64,000 nt of DNA, from the NCBI RefSeq assembly GCF_030553055.1, contig NZ_CP130713.1, positions 7,440,001-7,504,000 of the forward strand, read 5' to 3'. Each line of letters starts with the position of its first letter. Within the stretch, counting starts at the first letter, position 1. The notes under the pieces were generated by a model. It was not told where the DNA came from. It saw only the letters and a list, made by a program, of their open reading frames with translations, and did not search any database. This DNA comes from Streptomyces sp. XD-27. GTDB taxonomy: Bacteria; Actinomycetota; Actinomycetes; Streptomycetales; Streptomycetaceae. The translations under genes and the position numbers were made by a program. This document shows positions 38,301 through 49,655 of the stretch, in pieces.

Positions 38301-41300
38301 CGGAGCAGGCGTCCAGCTCGGCATAGGTGAGCCGGGTGTCGCTGGCGACGACCGCGGGCCGGTCGGGGTGCTCGCGCGCGACCTCCGCGAAGAGCTCGTG
38401 CAGGCACCGGTCAGGGTAGCCGGACGGGGTGCCGTTGAACTCCTCGATCAGCCGGTCGTGTTCGGCGCCGCGGACCATCGGCAGGTCCCGCAGTGTGGTG
38501 CCGGGTGCCGCCACCATCGCGTCGAGCATGCCGAGCAGATGATCAGCGAAGCGGCCCGCTGTGGTGTCGTCGAACAGGCGCGGGTCGTAGCCGAGCCGCA
38601 GGTGGAGTCCGTCCGCCAGGTGCGCCACGCAGGTGAGCGGGAAGTTCGACGTCTCAAGGCCGACCAACGACCGTACCCTCAGCCCGTGGCGCTCAGCTGC
38701 GTGCTCGTCGTACGGGAAGTTCTCGAAGACCACGCAGCTGTCGAAGAGGTCGGTGCCCGCCGGGATCGCGGCCCAGTGCCGCACCTGGGCGAGTGAGACG
38801 TACTCGTACTGGCGGCCGTCGACCTGCTGCTCCTGGATCTCGCGCAGCCAGGCGCGCAGCTCGCTGCCGGGCGAGACGGTCATCCGGGCGGGCAGTGTGT
38901 TGATGAACAGGCCGACCATCTCGTCCGAGCCCGGCAGGTCGGCGGGTCGGCCTCCCACCGTGGTGCCGAAGCAGACTTGCCGGTCGCCGCTGTAGCGGGA
39001 CAGCAGCAGGGCCCAGGCGCCCTGGATCAGAGTGTTGAGGGTGACTCGGGTCTCCCGGGCGAAGCTCTCCAGCCGCCCGGTCTCCTCCGCCGTGAGTTCG
39101 AGGTCGATGTGGCCGGTATCGCGGGATTGGTGCGAGCGCAGTGGCGCCCGGTCGTACGGCAGCGCGGTGGGCGCGGAGAACCCGGCGAGCAGGCCGGTCC
39201 AGTACGGCTGCGCCGCGGCGGTGTCCTGCTCGCCGAGCCAGCGCACGTACTCGCGGAACGGACGGCGCGGGAGCGGCGGCGGGACCTCGCGTCCGCTGAT
39301 CGCGGCGTGCTCCGCGAAGACCTCGCCGAGCACGTCGGCGAAGCTCCAGCCGTCAAGGAGCAGGTGGTGCGACGAGCAGCGCACGTGGACGGTGGACGCG
39401 GAGAGCCGGGCCAGGTGCAGCCGCAGCAGCGGCGGTCGCGACAGGTCCAGCGGTTCGCCCGGGGCCTCGGCCAGCAGGCGGATGCGTTCCCGCTGCTGCT
39501 CCTCGGTCAGCTCCGACCAGTCTTCGACAACGACAGGCAGGCGTACGTCCCTGTGGACCACCTGCAGGGGGCGTCCGCCTTCGGCGTCGACGATCGCCGT
39601 ACGCAGCACGGGCGTGCGGTCGACGAGCCGTTGCCATGCCTCGGCCAGCAGGGCGGGGTCGGTGACGCCGTCGAGGACGAAATCGAGGTGGGTGAGGTAG
39701 ATGTCGTCCTCGTGCGCGTCGAGCGAGTGGAACAGCAGGCCGCTCTGCATCGGTGTGAGCGGGTAGATGTCCTCGACCGTGCGGCCGTCCCCGGCGATCC
39801 GGTCGACGCCGGCCTGGTCGAGCCCGGCGAGCGGAAAGTCGGACGGGGTGCAGCCGCCGGCCTGGGCGCAGTGCGCCACAATGTCGGCGAGCGCGGCGTT
39901 GAACCGCGCTGCGAGGCCGGTGATCGTCTCCTCGTCGTGCAGCGCGGCCGAGTACTCCCAGGAGAACTCGAGCCGGCCGTCGCGGACCATCCCCATGATC
40001 TCCAGGGGGTTCGGGCGGGTCAGGTCTGTGCTGCGGTCCGGCACCGGGCTGGGCCGCCAGCCGCGCAGCAGGCCGTCGCCCGTGGTCACGTCGAAGTGGC
40101 CGTGGTAGTTGAAGCCCACCTGGCAGCGGCCGCCGCCCAGCCCGGCGTCCTCGGTCAGGTAACGCAGGGCGCCGTATCCGATACCGGCCTCGGGGACCGC
40201 TCGCAGGGTCTCCTTGACGGCCTTGAGTCGGGTGCCCCAGTCCTCGCCCGGCACGGGCAGCACGACCGGGAAGAGCGTGGTGAACCAGCCCGCCGTGCGG
40301 GACAGGTCGACGTCGTCGAAGAGGTTCTCGCGGCCGTGGCCCTCCAGCTCGACCGCGACGGCGTCGCCGCCGGTCCAGTCGGCAAGGACCGCCGCGAGCG
40401 CAGTCAGCAGCACGTCGTTGATCTGGGTGCGGTACGCCGCTGGCACGTCCCGCAGCAGCGCGCGGGTCAGCTCGGCATCGAGACCGGCCTCGACCGTACG
40501 GGCGTATGCGAGCGTGTCCGGTGCCGCGCTGTTGACCGGCAGTGGCAGGCAGGCGGCGGACGCGGCCTCTACGGCCTGCCAGTACGGCCGTTCGCTATCG
40601 AAGCGGCCGGATTCGGCCGCTTCGGTCAGCCGCCTCGACCAGTCCCGGAAGGCGGTGGACTTCTCCGGGAGGCTGACCGGCAGGCACCGCGCCGCGTGCC
40701 CGTAGGCGAGCTCCAGGTCGGAGAGCAGCACGCGCCAGGTGACCCCGTCGACGACGAGGTGGTGCGCCGCGATGAACAGCCGGTCGGGCTCGGGTGCACC
40801 GGAGAAGAGCACCGCGCTGAGCAGGGGCCCGTCGTCGAGCCGGAAGCGGGTCTGTGCCGCCGTGACCGCCTCGCGGACCGCCCGCTCGCGGGCGGGACGG
40901 TCCAGACCGGACAGGTCGACCGTGCGGAACGGCTCGCCCGTCTCGGCGGTCGCGCAGTGCTGCCGCCAGGCGCCGTCGGCGAAGACGGCGTGCAGCCGCA
41001 GCGCGTCGTGGTGCTCGAGCAGCGCCGTCACCGCCGTGCGCAGGGCGGCCGGGTCGGTGCCGGGCGCGAGCTCGACGAACATCGACTGGTTGAAGTGGAC
41101 GGCGCCCTCGGGTACTGCTCGAAGTACCAGTGCTGCACCGGGGTGAGCGGCACGTCCCCGACCGCGGTGGCGGCCGCTCGCGGCGCCGGCTGATCCGCGA
41201 CCTGGACGACGGCGGCCAGGTCGGCGATGGTCTGGTGCCGGAAGATCTGCTTGGCGGTCAGGCGAAGGCCCGCCCGCCGCGCCTTCGACACGACCTGCAG

Positions 41301-44300
41301 CCCGACGATCGAGTCGCCGCCGAGCTCGAAGAAGTTGTCGCCGACGCCGACCGTGCCGGGCCGCAGGCCCAGCACGTCGGCCCAGATCGCGGCGAGCTCG
41401 GACTCGGTGTGGTTGCGCGGCGGTACGTGGTTCGCGGCGGCGTGGTCGGTGCTCGCCGGCGCCGGCAGCGCCTTGCGGTCGAGCGTGCCGCTCGGTGTCA
41501 TCGGAAGCTCGTCGAGGACGACGAGTGCGGAGGGTATCGCCGGGTCGGGCACGATCCCCGCGAGGAACGCGCGCAGCTCGGTGAGGGTGGGCGCGGCACC
41601 GTCCGCGAGCAGGTACCCGACGAGCCGGTCGCGGCCGACCGCATCCGCTCGTACCGCGGCGGCTGCGGCGGCGATGCCGGGGTGGCGCAGCATGGCGGCC
41701 TCGACCTCGCCGAGTTCCACCCGGAAGCCGCGGACCTTGACCTGGTCGTCCGCGCGGCCGAGGTACTCCAGGTTGCCGTCGGACCGCCAGCGCCCGATGT
41801 CGCCGGTGCGGTAGAGCCGCCCGCCGGTGAGCGGGTCGTCGAGGAAGCGCTGCGCGGTCAGCTCGGGCCGGTTCCAATAGCCTTGTGCCACACCGTCACC
41901 GCCGATGTACATCTCGCCGGGCACGCCGACGGGAACGGGACGCTGCCGGGCGTCGAGCACGTAGACACGGGTGTTGCTCAGCGGCCGGCCGACCGGCACG
42001 ACCGCCGTGCCGCCCAGCGCGCCGGCCCGCAGCTGGTACGTCGTGGAGTCCACGGTGGTCTCCGTGGCGCCGTAGTTGTTCGTGACGACGGCGCCGGGGG
42101 AAAGCAGTTCCAGGACCGCGGTCGCGTCGTCGGCCAGCCACGCTTCCGAACCGACCGCGAGGACGCGCAGCGAGTCCGCCTGGCCGCCGGTCCAGGACAG
42201 TTCCTGGGCGACCGCCTTGGCCAGCGACGGGGTGGTCACCAGGAGCTGCGGGCGGACCTCGGCGATCAGTGCGGCCAGTGCGGGCGGCTCGGTGATCGCC
42301 TCCGCCGGGCAGATCACCATCTCGCCGCCGTACATCGCGGACATCAAGAAGTCGCCGAGGAACAGGTCCACAGCGAGGCTGGACACCGACAGGCAGCGGC
42401 CCCGCAGTCCGGTCAGGTCGTAGCGGGCGTCCCAGGCGCGCATCATGTGGATGGCGTTGCGGTGGCTGACCATCACGCCCTTCGGGCGGCCGGTCGAGCC
42501 GGAGGTGTAGACGACGTACGCAAGGTCGTCCGGCCCGGCGGCCCCGGTGGGCGGCGTGGCGGGGTGGCGGGCGATCGCGTCCTGGTCGGTGTCGAGTCGG
42601 ATCGTGGTCCAGGTGCCTTCGCCCGCCGCCGCCGAGTCGGTGATCAGCACTGGCGCCGCGGCATCGTCGAGCATCATGGCCAGCCGTTGCGCGGGGTGCT
42701 CGGGGTCAAGCGGCACGAACGCGCCACCGGCCTTGAGCACAGCCAGCAGCGCGACCATCGCGTCCACGCCTCGGCCGAGGCAGACGCCGGTCAGCACGCC
42801 CGGGCGGACGCCGGCCGCGACCAGGTGGTGCGCGAGCCGGTTCGCCCGCGCAGCCAGCTCGGCGAAGGTGAGCTGCTGGCTGCCGTCGCTCACCGCGACG
42901 GAGGCGGGCGTCCGGGCCGCCTGCTCGTCGAAGATCTGGTGCAGGGTCTGCGCGGCCGGTGCCTCGAGGGCCTGGCCCTGCCAGTCGGCGGTGAGCGTCC
43001 GCAGTTCGTCGGCCGGCAGCATGGACAGACCGGCGAGCGGGGCCTCGGGCTCCTCGGACACCGCGCGCAGCAGTGTGACGAGGTGGCCCCCGAGCCGTTC
43101 GACGGTCGCCCGGTCGAACAGGTCAGTGCTGTATTCCAGGTAGCAGACGAGTGAGGAGGCGTCCTCGTAGAAGTCGAACGTGAGGTCCATCTTCGCGACA
43201 TCGTTCGGCGGCTGGATCTCGGTAACGTCCAACCCCTGGAAGGCCGGCACCGTGTCGGCCAGATGCTGCAGGTTGACCATCACCTGCACCAGCGGCGGCC
43301 GGGACGTGTCCCGGTCGGGCCGCAGCATGTCGACGAGGCGCTGGAAAGGGACCTCGTCGTGGGCGAACGCCTCGAGCAGGCCAGTGCGCACCCGGCCGAG
43401 CAGCTCCGTGAAGGACAGCGACTCCTCCACTTGGGAGCGCAGCACCACGGTGTTGATGAAGCAGCCGATCAGCTTCTCCAGCTCGGGCCGCTGCCGGCCC
43501 AGGGTGACCGTGCCGACCGCCACATCGGGTTCGCCGCAGTACCGGGCCAGCAACACCTTCGTGACCGTGACCAGGGCCATGAACAGCGTCGCGTCACGCT
43601 CACGGCTCAGCTCCCGCAGCCGGCTCAGCACGTCGGCGGGGATCTCCACCGGCAGGGTCGCGCCCGCTGGCGTACGGGCAGGTGGCCGCGGCCGGTCGGT
43701 GGGCAGGTCGGCAGCGCGCATGCCCGCGAGCCGGTCGCGCCAGTAGCCGAGCTGCTCGTCGAGCATGGCGGACCGCTCGCGCTCCCAGACGGCGAAGTCG
43801 GCGTACTGCACGGGCAGAGGCGGCAGGGACGCCGCGACGCCGCTGGCCGCCGCCTCGTAGGCGGCGGCCAGCTCGCCGAGCAGCTGCCCGGTCGACCAGC
43901 CGTCGCAAGCGATGTGGTGCATGGCCAGTACGAGCACGTGTTCGCGGGCATCCACGTGCAGCAGCGCGGCCCGCAGCAGCGGCCCGCGGCGCAGGTCGTA
44001 CAGCTTGTTCATCTCCGCCGTGAGGAAGCGCTCGATCGTGGTCTGCGCGTCGGGCCCCGACACGTCGACGGTCGGCAACGCCCGGTCGGCGTGCTCGTGC
44101 ACGACCTGGACGCCGCGGCCGTCGAGCGCGTCGAACGTGGTGCGCAGCATCTCGTGCCGGCGCACGACCTGGTTGAGCGCGACAGCGAGCGCCGCGGCGT
44201 CGAGCTCGCCGCGCAGCCGCAGTGCGCGCAGCGTGTTGTACTCGGCGCTGTCCGGTTCCAGTTCGGCCAGGAACCAGAGCCGCTCCTGCGCCGACGACAT

Positions 44301-44432
44301 CGGCAGCAGGCCGTCGCGGGGGGCGGTCGGGATCGGCGGGTCCTCGGACGCGGAGTCGCCAGCGAGGCGGCGCAGCAGCTCCGCCTGGAGGTGTGCCGGT
44401 ACGGACGCGAGCTTCTCGTCGGGCTGGGTCAT
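35309..44432 (-). CDS. NRPS 2: C-A-T-E-C-A-T-E (modules 3 and 4)
   Basis: About 3041 residues if two single-base gaps are repaired (G run 41110-41112; G5 run 36378-36382); the length then closes exactly in frame. The ATG at 44432 has AGGAAGGAA upstream and lies 17 bp after NRPS 1. Approximate order: C (39-470, MHHIACDGWS), A (496-1000), carrier FFELGGDSIVGL (about 1034), E (1090-1520, HHLVVDGVTWRVLL, EGHGRENLFDDVDLSRTAGW), C of DCL type (1555-1990, YPLTPMQSGLLFHSL, HHLLLDGWS), A (2005-2480), carrier [11 protein letters not shown] (about 2540), E (2594-3030, HHLVIDAVSWRIL, EGHGREEIFDDIDLSRTVGW). Binding-pocket residues read by eye: module 3 D-L-G-V-A-G-N-V-D-K, with Asp near the end as in Orn/Arg-type pockets; module 4 D-A-N-S-V-G-A-V-T-K, reminiscent of Trp-type pockets. 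Both residues would be epimerised to D. There is no TE or reductase domain. Confidence 0.9.
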
Positions 44433-44449
44433 ATGCGTTCCTTCCTGGG

Positions 44450-47400
44450 TCAGATCCGGCCGGGGGCTTCGGCGGAGGCGGCGGCCAGGCTCGCGAAGAT
44501 GCGCTCCTGGACCACTCCGGCGAGGTCGCTCACGTGACGGTGCTCGAACAGATCCCTCGGGGAGATCGGCACGCCGAACGCCGCGCGCATGCGAACGGCC
44601 AGGCGCATCGCGTTGATCGAGTCGCCGCCGAGGTCGAAGAAGCTGTCGTGCGCGCCCACCCGGGGCACGGCCAGCACCTCGCCCCAGATCCGGCAGACAG
44701 CCTCCTCGGTCGGGTTGGCCGGTGCCACGTACGACTCCTCGTCCGGACGGGCTTTCGCCACGGGCAGCGCCGCCCGGTCGAGCTTGCCGTTGCGGTTGAC
44801 CGGCAGCGCTGTCAGCGACACCACGGCGGCCGGGACCATGTATGCGGGCACGTGCCGGGCGACGTGTGCGCGCAGCTCGTCCGCGGCCGGCACGTCGGCA
44901 CGCGGCACCACGTACGCGACGAGCCGCTTGCCGGCCCCGTCGGCCTGCACGACGACCGCGGCCTCGGCCACCGCCTCGTGCCGCAGCAGCACGTTCTCGA
45001 CCTCGCGCGGCTCCACCCGGAAGCCGCGGATCTTGACCTGGTCGTCCGCCCGGCCGGCGAACTCCAGCATGCCGTCCGGGTTCCAGCGGACCAGGTCGCC
45101 GGTGCGGTACAGCCGGGCACCCGGCCCGCCGAACGGGTGGGCCACGAAGCGCTCCGCGGTCAGGCCCGGCCGCCCGATGTAACCGCGGCCCACGCCGTCG
45201 CCGCCGAGGTAGAGCTCTCCCGTGACGCCGGGTGGCACGGGGCGCAGCCGGTCGTCGAGGACGTAGGCGCTGGTGTTGGGGATCGGCCTGCCGATCGGGA
45301 CGTTGTCGTACCGGGCGCCGGGCTCCACGGCGAACTGCGTCGCGGCGACCGCGCATTCGCTGGGACCGTAACCGTTGAGCAGGCGGCGGCCGCGCGACCA
45401 CGCGCCGGCGAGGTCCGGGGGAGCACCTCGCCGGCGCAGTTGATGGACTCAAGCTCCGGCAGGGCTGCCGGGTCGAGCACCGACAGCACGGTCGGCGGCC
45501 CGGTGACCGCGCTGACGTCGGCCTCGCGCAGCTGCTCGACGAGTTCGGCGCCGCCATAGGTCCCGGCGGTCGCGTGAGCGACCAGCGTGGCGCCGCCCGC
45601 GAGCGTACTCAGCAGGACGAGCGAGGCGGCGTCGAAGCTCATCGGCGAGAGCTGGTAGATCCGGCTGCCGGGGCGCACATGCAGGGGGATGAACGCCTCG
45701 ATGGTGTTGACCAGCGACCGGTGCTCGACCATGACGCCCTTGGGCTTCCCGGTCGAGCCCGAGGTGTAGACGGTGTACAGGAGATCGCGGGGGCTGCCGT
45801 GGTCGGGCGGGGTGGTATCCGGCCGGGTGGCGATGGTGGGCCAGTCCTCGTCGAGCAGCACGAGTGGGGTCGTCGTGCCCGCGAAGACGCCGCGGTGGCG
45901 GGTGTGGGTCAGCACCACCGCCGGGCGCGCCTCCTCCAGGATCGCGGTGGTGCGCGCGGCGGGGTAGTCGGGGGCGATCGGTACGTACGCGCCGCCGGCC
46001 TTGAGCGCGCCGAGAACGCCGACGACCAAGTCCGGGCCGCGCTCGACGGACACTCCGACGAGCATGTCCGCGCCGATGCCGAGGGCGGCCAGGTGGTGGG
46101 CGAGCCGGTTGGAGCGCTCCTCGACCTCCGCGTAGGTGAGCCGGTGCTCGCCGCGCTCGATCGCGACGGTGTCCGGCCACTGGGCGGCGCGCTCGCTGAT
46201 GAGCTGGTGCATGCGCCGCTCGATGGAGTACTCGGAGGGAACGGCCACGCCCCACTCGCCGAGGATGAGTTCCCGCTCGGCACCGGTCAGCGCGGTCACA
46301 TCGCCGATGCTCGGCGCGGATCCGGCGGCCAGCCCGTCCAGCACCGTGATCAGACGCACGGCGACCCGCTCCACGGTGGCCCGCTCGAAGATCGTCTCGT
46401 CGTAGAGCAGTCGCATGACGAGCGACTCGTCGGGGAACACGCTCAGCGCCAGGGGATAGTTCGTGGCGAACTCGACGTCGAACGCGCGGATCGCCGTCCG
46501 GTCGAGCGGATAGTTCTGGAAGACCACGATGGTGTGGAACAGCGCGGCCCCGGGCGCCACGTCGGCGAAGGACTGCACTCGATTCAGCGGGGCGTACCCG
46601 AACTCCCGCGCCGCGGCCTGCTCGCGTTGCAACTCCGCCAGCCAGGACAGGGTTTGCTCGTCGTCGTCCACACGGACCCGGACGGGCTGGGTGTTGATCA
46701 TCATGCCGACCATCGACTCGACGCCGGGCAGGTCCGCCGGCCGCACCGCTGTGGTCGTGCCGAAGCAGACGTCGCGCTCACCGCTCAGGCGCGCAAGCAG
46801 GATCGCCCATGCCGCCTGGACCAGGGTGTTGGGGGTCAGCCCGGTGCACCGCGCGTACGCCGAGACCCGCGCGGCCGTCTCCGCCGGAACCGTCACCTGC
46901 ACCGATTGCCTGGCCGCGGGCCGGTGGCCCTCGGGCGGCTGCCAGTCGCCGGGCATGGAGACCGGGCTCGTGAAGCCGGCCATCCGGCCGCGCCAGTAGG
47001 CGTCGGCGGCGTCCAGGTCCTGGTCCGTGAGCCAGTGCACGAAGTTCTGGAACGGTGGCCGCGTCCGCACCGGCTCGCCGCGGTATCCATCGAGCACGTC
47101 CTGCAGCAGCTCCCCGGCGCTCCACCCCTCGGTGAGCACATGGTGGATCGACCAGACGAGCTGGATGGAGTCCGGGCCGAGCCGCATGATCGTGACCCGG
47201 CTCAGCGGTGCCCGGGTGAGGTCGAGGCCGGCGGCGCGGTCGGCGTCGAGCAGCTCCCGCAGCCGCCCGGGGTGCTCCACCTCCGGCAAGGCGCTCCAGT
47301 CGAGCTGGGTCACCGGCAGCGTGACCTCGTCCCTGACGAGCTGCACGGGCTCCTCAACATCGGCCCAGCGGAGCTCGGTCCGGAGCACCGCGTGTCGTTC

Positions 47401-49443
47401 CGTGGCCTCCTGCCAGGCCCGGCCGAGGCGGCCGGGGTCGGTGACGCCACCGAGCCGGACGACGTACTGAACCAGGTGCAGCGCCGGATCGTCGAGCATG
47501 AGGGCGTCGAAGAGCATGCCGCTCTGCATGGAGGTCAAGGGGTAACTGTCCGCCTGCGGCGAGCTGTGCGGTACCGCCGGGCCTTCGTCGAGACGCGTCG
47601 CCACGCCTGCCAGCGCCTCGACCGTCGGGTGGTTGAAGACGTCGGCCGTGCTCACCATGAGCCCTTGGGCCCGCGCCCGCGCAACGATCCTCATGGCCAG
47701 CACGGAGTCGCCGCCGAGGTGGAAGAAGTGGTCGTCGATGGTGAGGCGGGCGACGCCGAGGGCGTCGGCGAAGAGGGCGCATAGCTGCTCCTCGCGGGCG
47801 TTGCGCGGGGCACGGCCCGCGCTCTCGCCGCCGAACTCGGGGGCGGGCAGCGCCTTGCGGTCCAGCTTGCCGTTCGGGGTGAGCGGCAGCGCGTCCAGGG
47901 TGACGAACGCGGACGGGACCATGTAGCCGGGCAGCGTCGCGCCGAGGTGGGCGCGGAGCGCGTCGGCGTCGGGGGCGGCGTCGGCCTCTGCGTGGACGAC
48001 GAAGGCGACGATGCGGCGGTCGCCCTCACGGTCCTCGCGCACGACGACCACACCCGCGCGCACACCCGGGTGCGCGGTGAGGGCGGCCTCGATCTCGCCC
48101 AGTTCGATACGGAAGCCACGCACCTTGACCTGGAAGTCGGTGCGGCCGATGTACTCCAGAACACCGTCGGCGGTCCACCGCACCAGGTCACCGGTGCGGT
48201 ACATGCGCGAGCCCGCCGGACCGAACGGGTCGGCGACGAAGCGCTCGGCGGAGAGGGCGGCACGGCGGTGGTAGCCGCGGGCCACGCCCGCACCCGCAAT
48301 GAACAGCTCGCCGGGGATGCCCGGGGCGACCGGGCGCAGGCTCGAATCGAGCACATACACCTGGGTGTTGCCGATGGGGCCACCGATGGTGACCTTGCCC
48401 GAGGCGTCCACGTCCGACGCGGTTGACCAGATGGTCGCCTCCGTCGGGCCGTACAGGTTGGTGACCGAGGGGGAAGCGGTGGCGAGGGCGGTGGCGAGCG
48501 GGGCGGGCAGGGCCTCGCCGCCCACCAGGACACGAACGCCGCTGAAGTCGGCGCCCGCTTCGACGAGGACGCCCCACAGGGCGGGCGTCGCCTGAACGAG
48601 AGTGGCACCGCTGTCCTTGATGAGCGCGGCCAGCGCCGCGGCGTCCTTGGCGGTGCCGCGGTCGGCGAGGACGACGGTGGCGCCGTGCAGGAGCGGCAGG
48701 TACAGCTCCAGGCCCGCGATGTCGAAGCCGATGGTCGTCACGGCGAGCAGGCGGTCCTCGCCGTCGAGGCCGAAGCGGTTCTGCATCGAGGTGAGGAAGC
48801 TGACGAGCGCGCCGTCCGGAATCACGACGCCCTTGGGGCGGCCGGTGGAGCCGGAGGTGTAGATGGCGTAGGCGGCCTGGTCGGGTGCGGTGCTCAGGTC
48901 GAGGTCCGAGGAGCCGTACGCCTCCGCGTCGTACGCGGCGAGCGTCTCCTCGGTCAGGGTGAGGACCGGGTCCGCGTCCTGGAGCTGATAAGCGATGCGG
49001 TCGGCCGGGAACTCCGGGTCGATCGGCACATAGGCGGCACCGGACTTCAACACGGCGAGCAGAGAGACCACAAGGTCCACCGAACGCGGCAGGACCACGG
49101 CGACGAACCGCTCAGGACCCGCCCCCTGGGCAACCAGGTGCCGCGCCAGGCGGTTGGAGCGGGCGTTCAACTCGGCGTAGCTGAGGGCCTGTTCGCCGAC
49201 AACGAGGGCGGTGGCCTCCGGCGTGCGGTCGGCCTGGGCCTCGAAGAGCTCGACCGTGGACGCCTCGGGCACAGCCGCGGCAGTGTCGTTCCAGTCGGTC
49301 AGGACACAACGCAGCTCCTCGGCGTCAAGGACGTCGAGCGAGCCGTTGGACGCCTCGGGTTCCTGCCTGGCGCGCGCGGCGATGCGGTGGGGGATGGCCC
49401 GGCTCTCCGGATCGGCAGGTGCGCTGTCAAGACCGTGGGGCAT
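44450..49443 (-). CDS. NRPS 1: A-T-C-A-T (loading module and module 2)
   Basis: About 1664 residues once one missing base in the G5 run at 45417-45421 is restored (within the second A domain, after [10 protein letters not shown]). Starts at ATG 49443. Order: A1 (63-535; [23 protein letters not shown]), carrier with Ser580 ([12 protein letters not shown]), C (634-1065) whose active-site motif is HHVLTEGWS (767-775), that is HHxxxEG instead of HHxxxDG, A2 (1073-1545), carrier Ser about 1609 ([12 protein letters not shown]), then a short tail. No N-terminal C domain, so module 1 loads the first amino acid unacylated. Pocket residues by eye: A1 D-I-L-Q-V-G-L-I-W-K, very close to the known Gly code; A2 D-A-L-T-N-A-G-V-A-K, aromatic-like but unassigned. 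First gene of the NRPS operon; a hairpin at 49607-49638 separates it from the exporter. Confidence 0.9.
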
Positions 49444-49606
49444 GCTCGACCCTTCACTAGAGACACACATGGCGCGCGGATCAGTGGACGGTCGAGCTTG
49501 GCCTGCGCAGGTGTACCGGCTCCACGTTCTTGAGCGGTGAGGAAACTGCCCGCTTGGCGGGGGATGCGCGCACCACTCGATGGGGGCCGCGTGGCATACG
49601 CGAAAT

Positions 49607-49638
49607 AGGTGAGGCGTGGCTGAAGCCACGCCTCACCT
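49607..49638. terminator. Terminator after the exporter operon
   Basis: A 15-bp perfect stem (AGGTGAGGCGTGGCT and its complement) around a 2-base loop, directly downstream of the permease stop on the minus strand. The NRPS operon promoter must therefore lie in 49444-49606; I could not pick a clear -35/-10 there. Confidence 0.8.
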
Positions 49639-49655
49639 GTGACAGCGGTCGTACG

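Noticed and set aside
38977..41193. Long plus-strand open frames opposite the NRPS genes (also 41130-43154, 43263-45559, 45574-47784)
   Set aside because: They mirror the NRPS coding strand, have no start signals or domain patterns, and arise from GC-rich third positions.
44450..49443. Reading NRPS 1 and NRPS 2 as several truncated NRPS genes
   Set aside because: Each break is a one-base gap inside a conserved domain, and the frames close exactly when restored.
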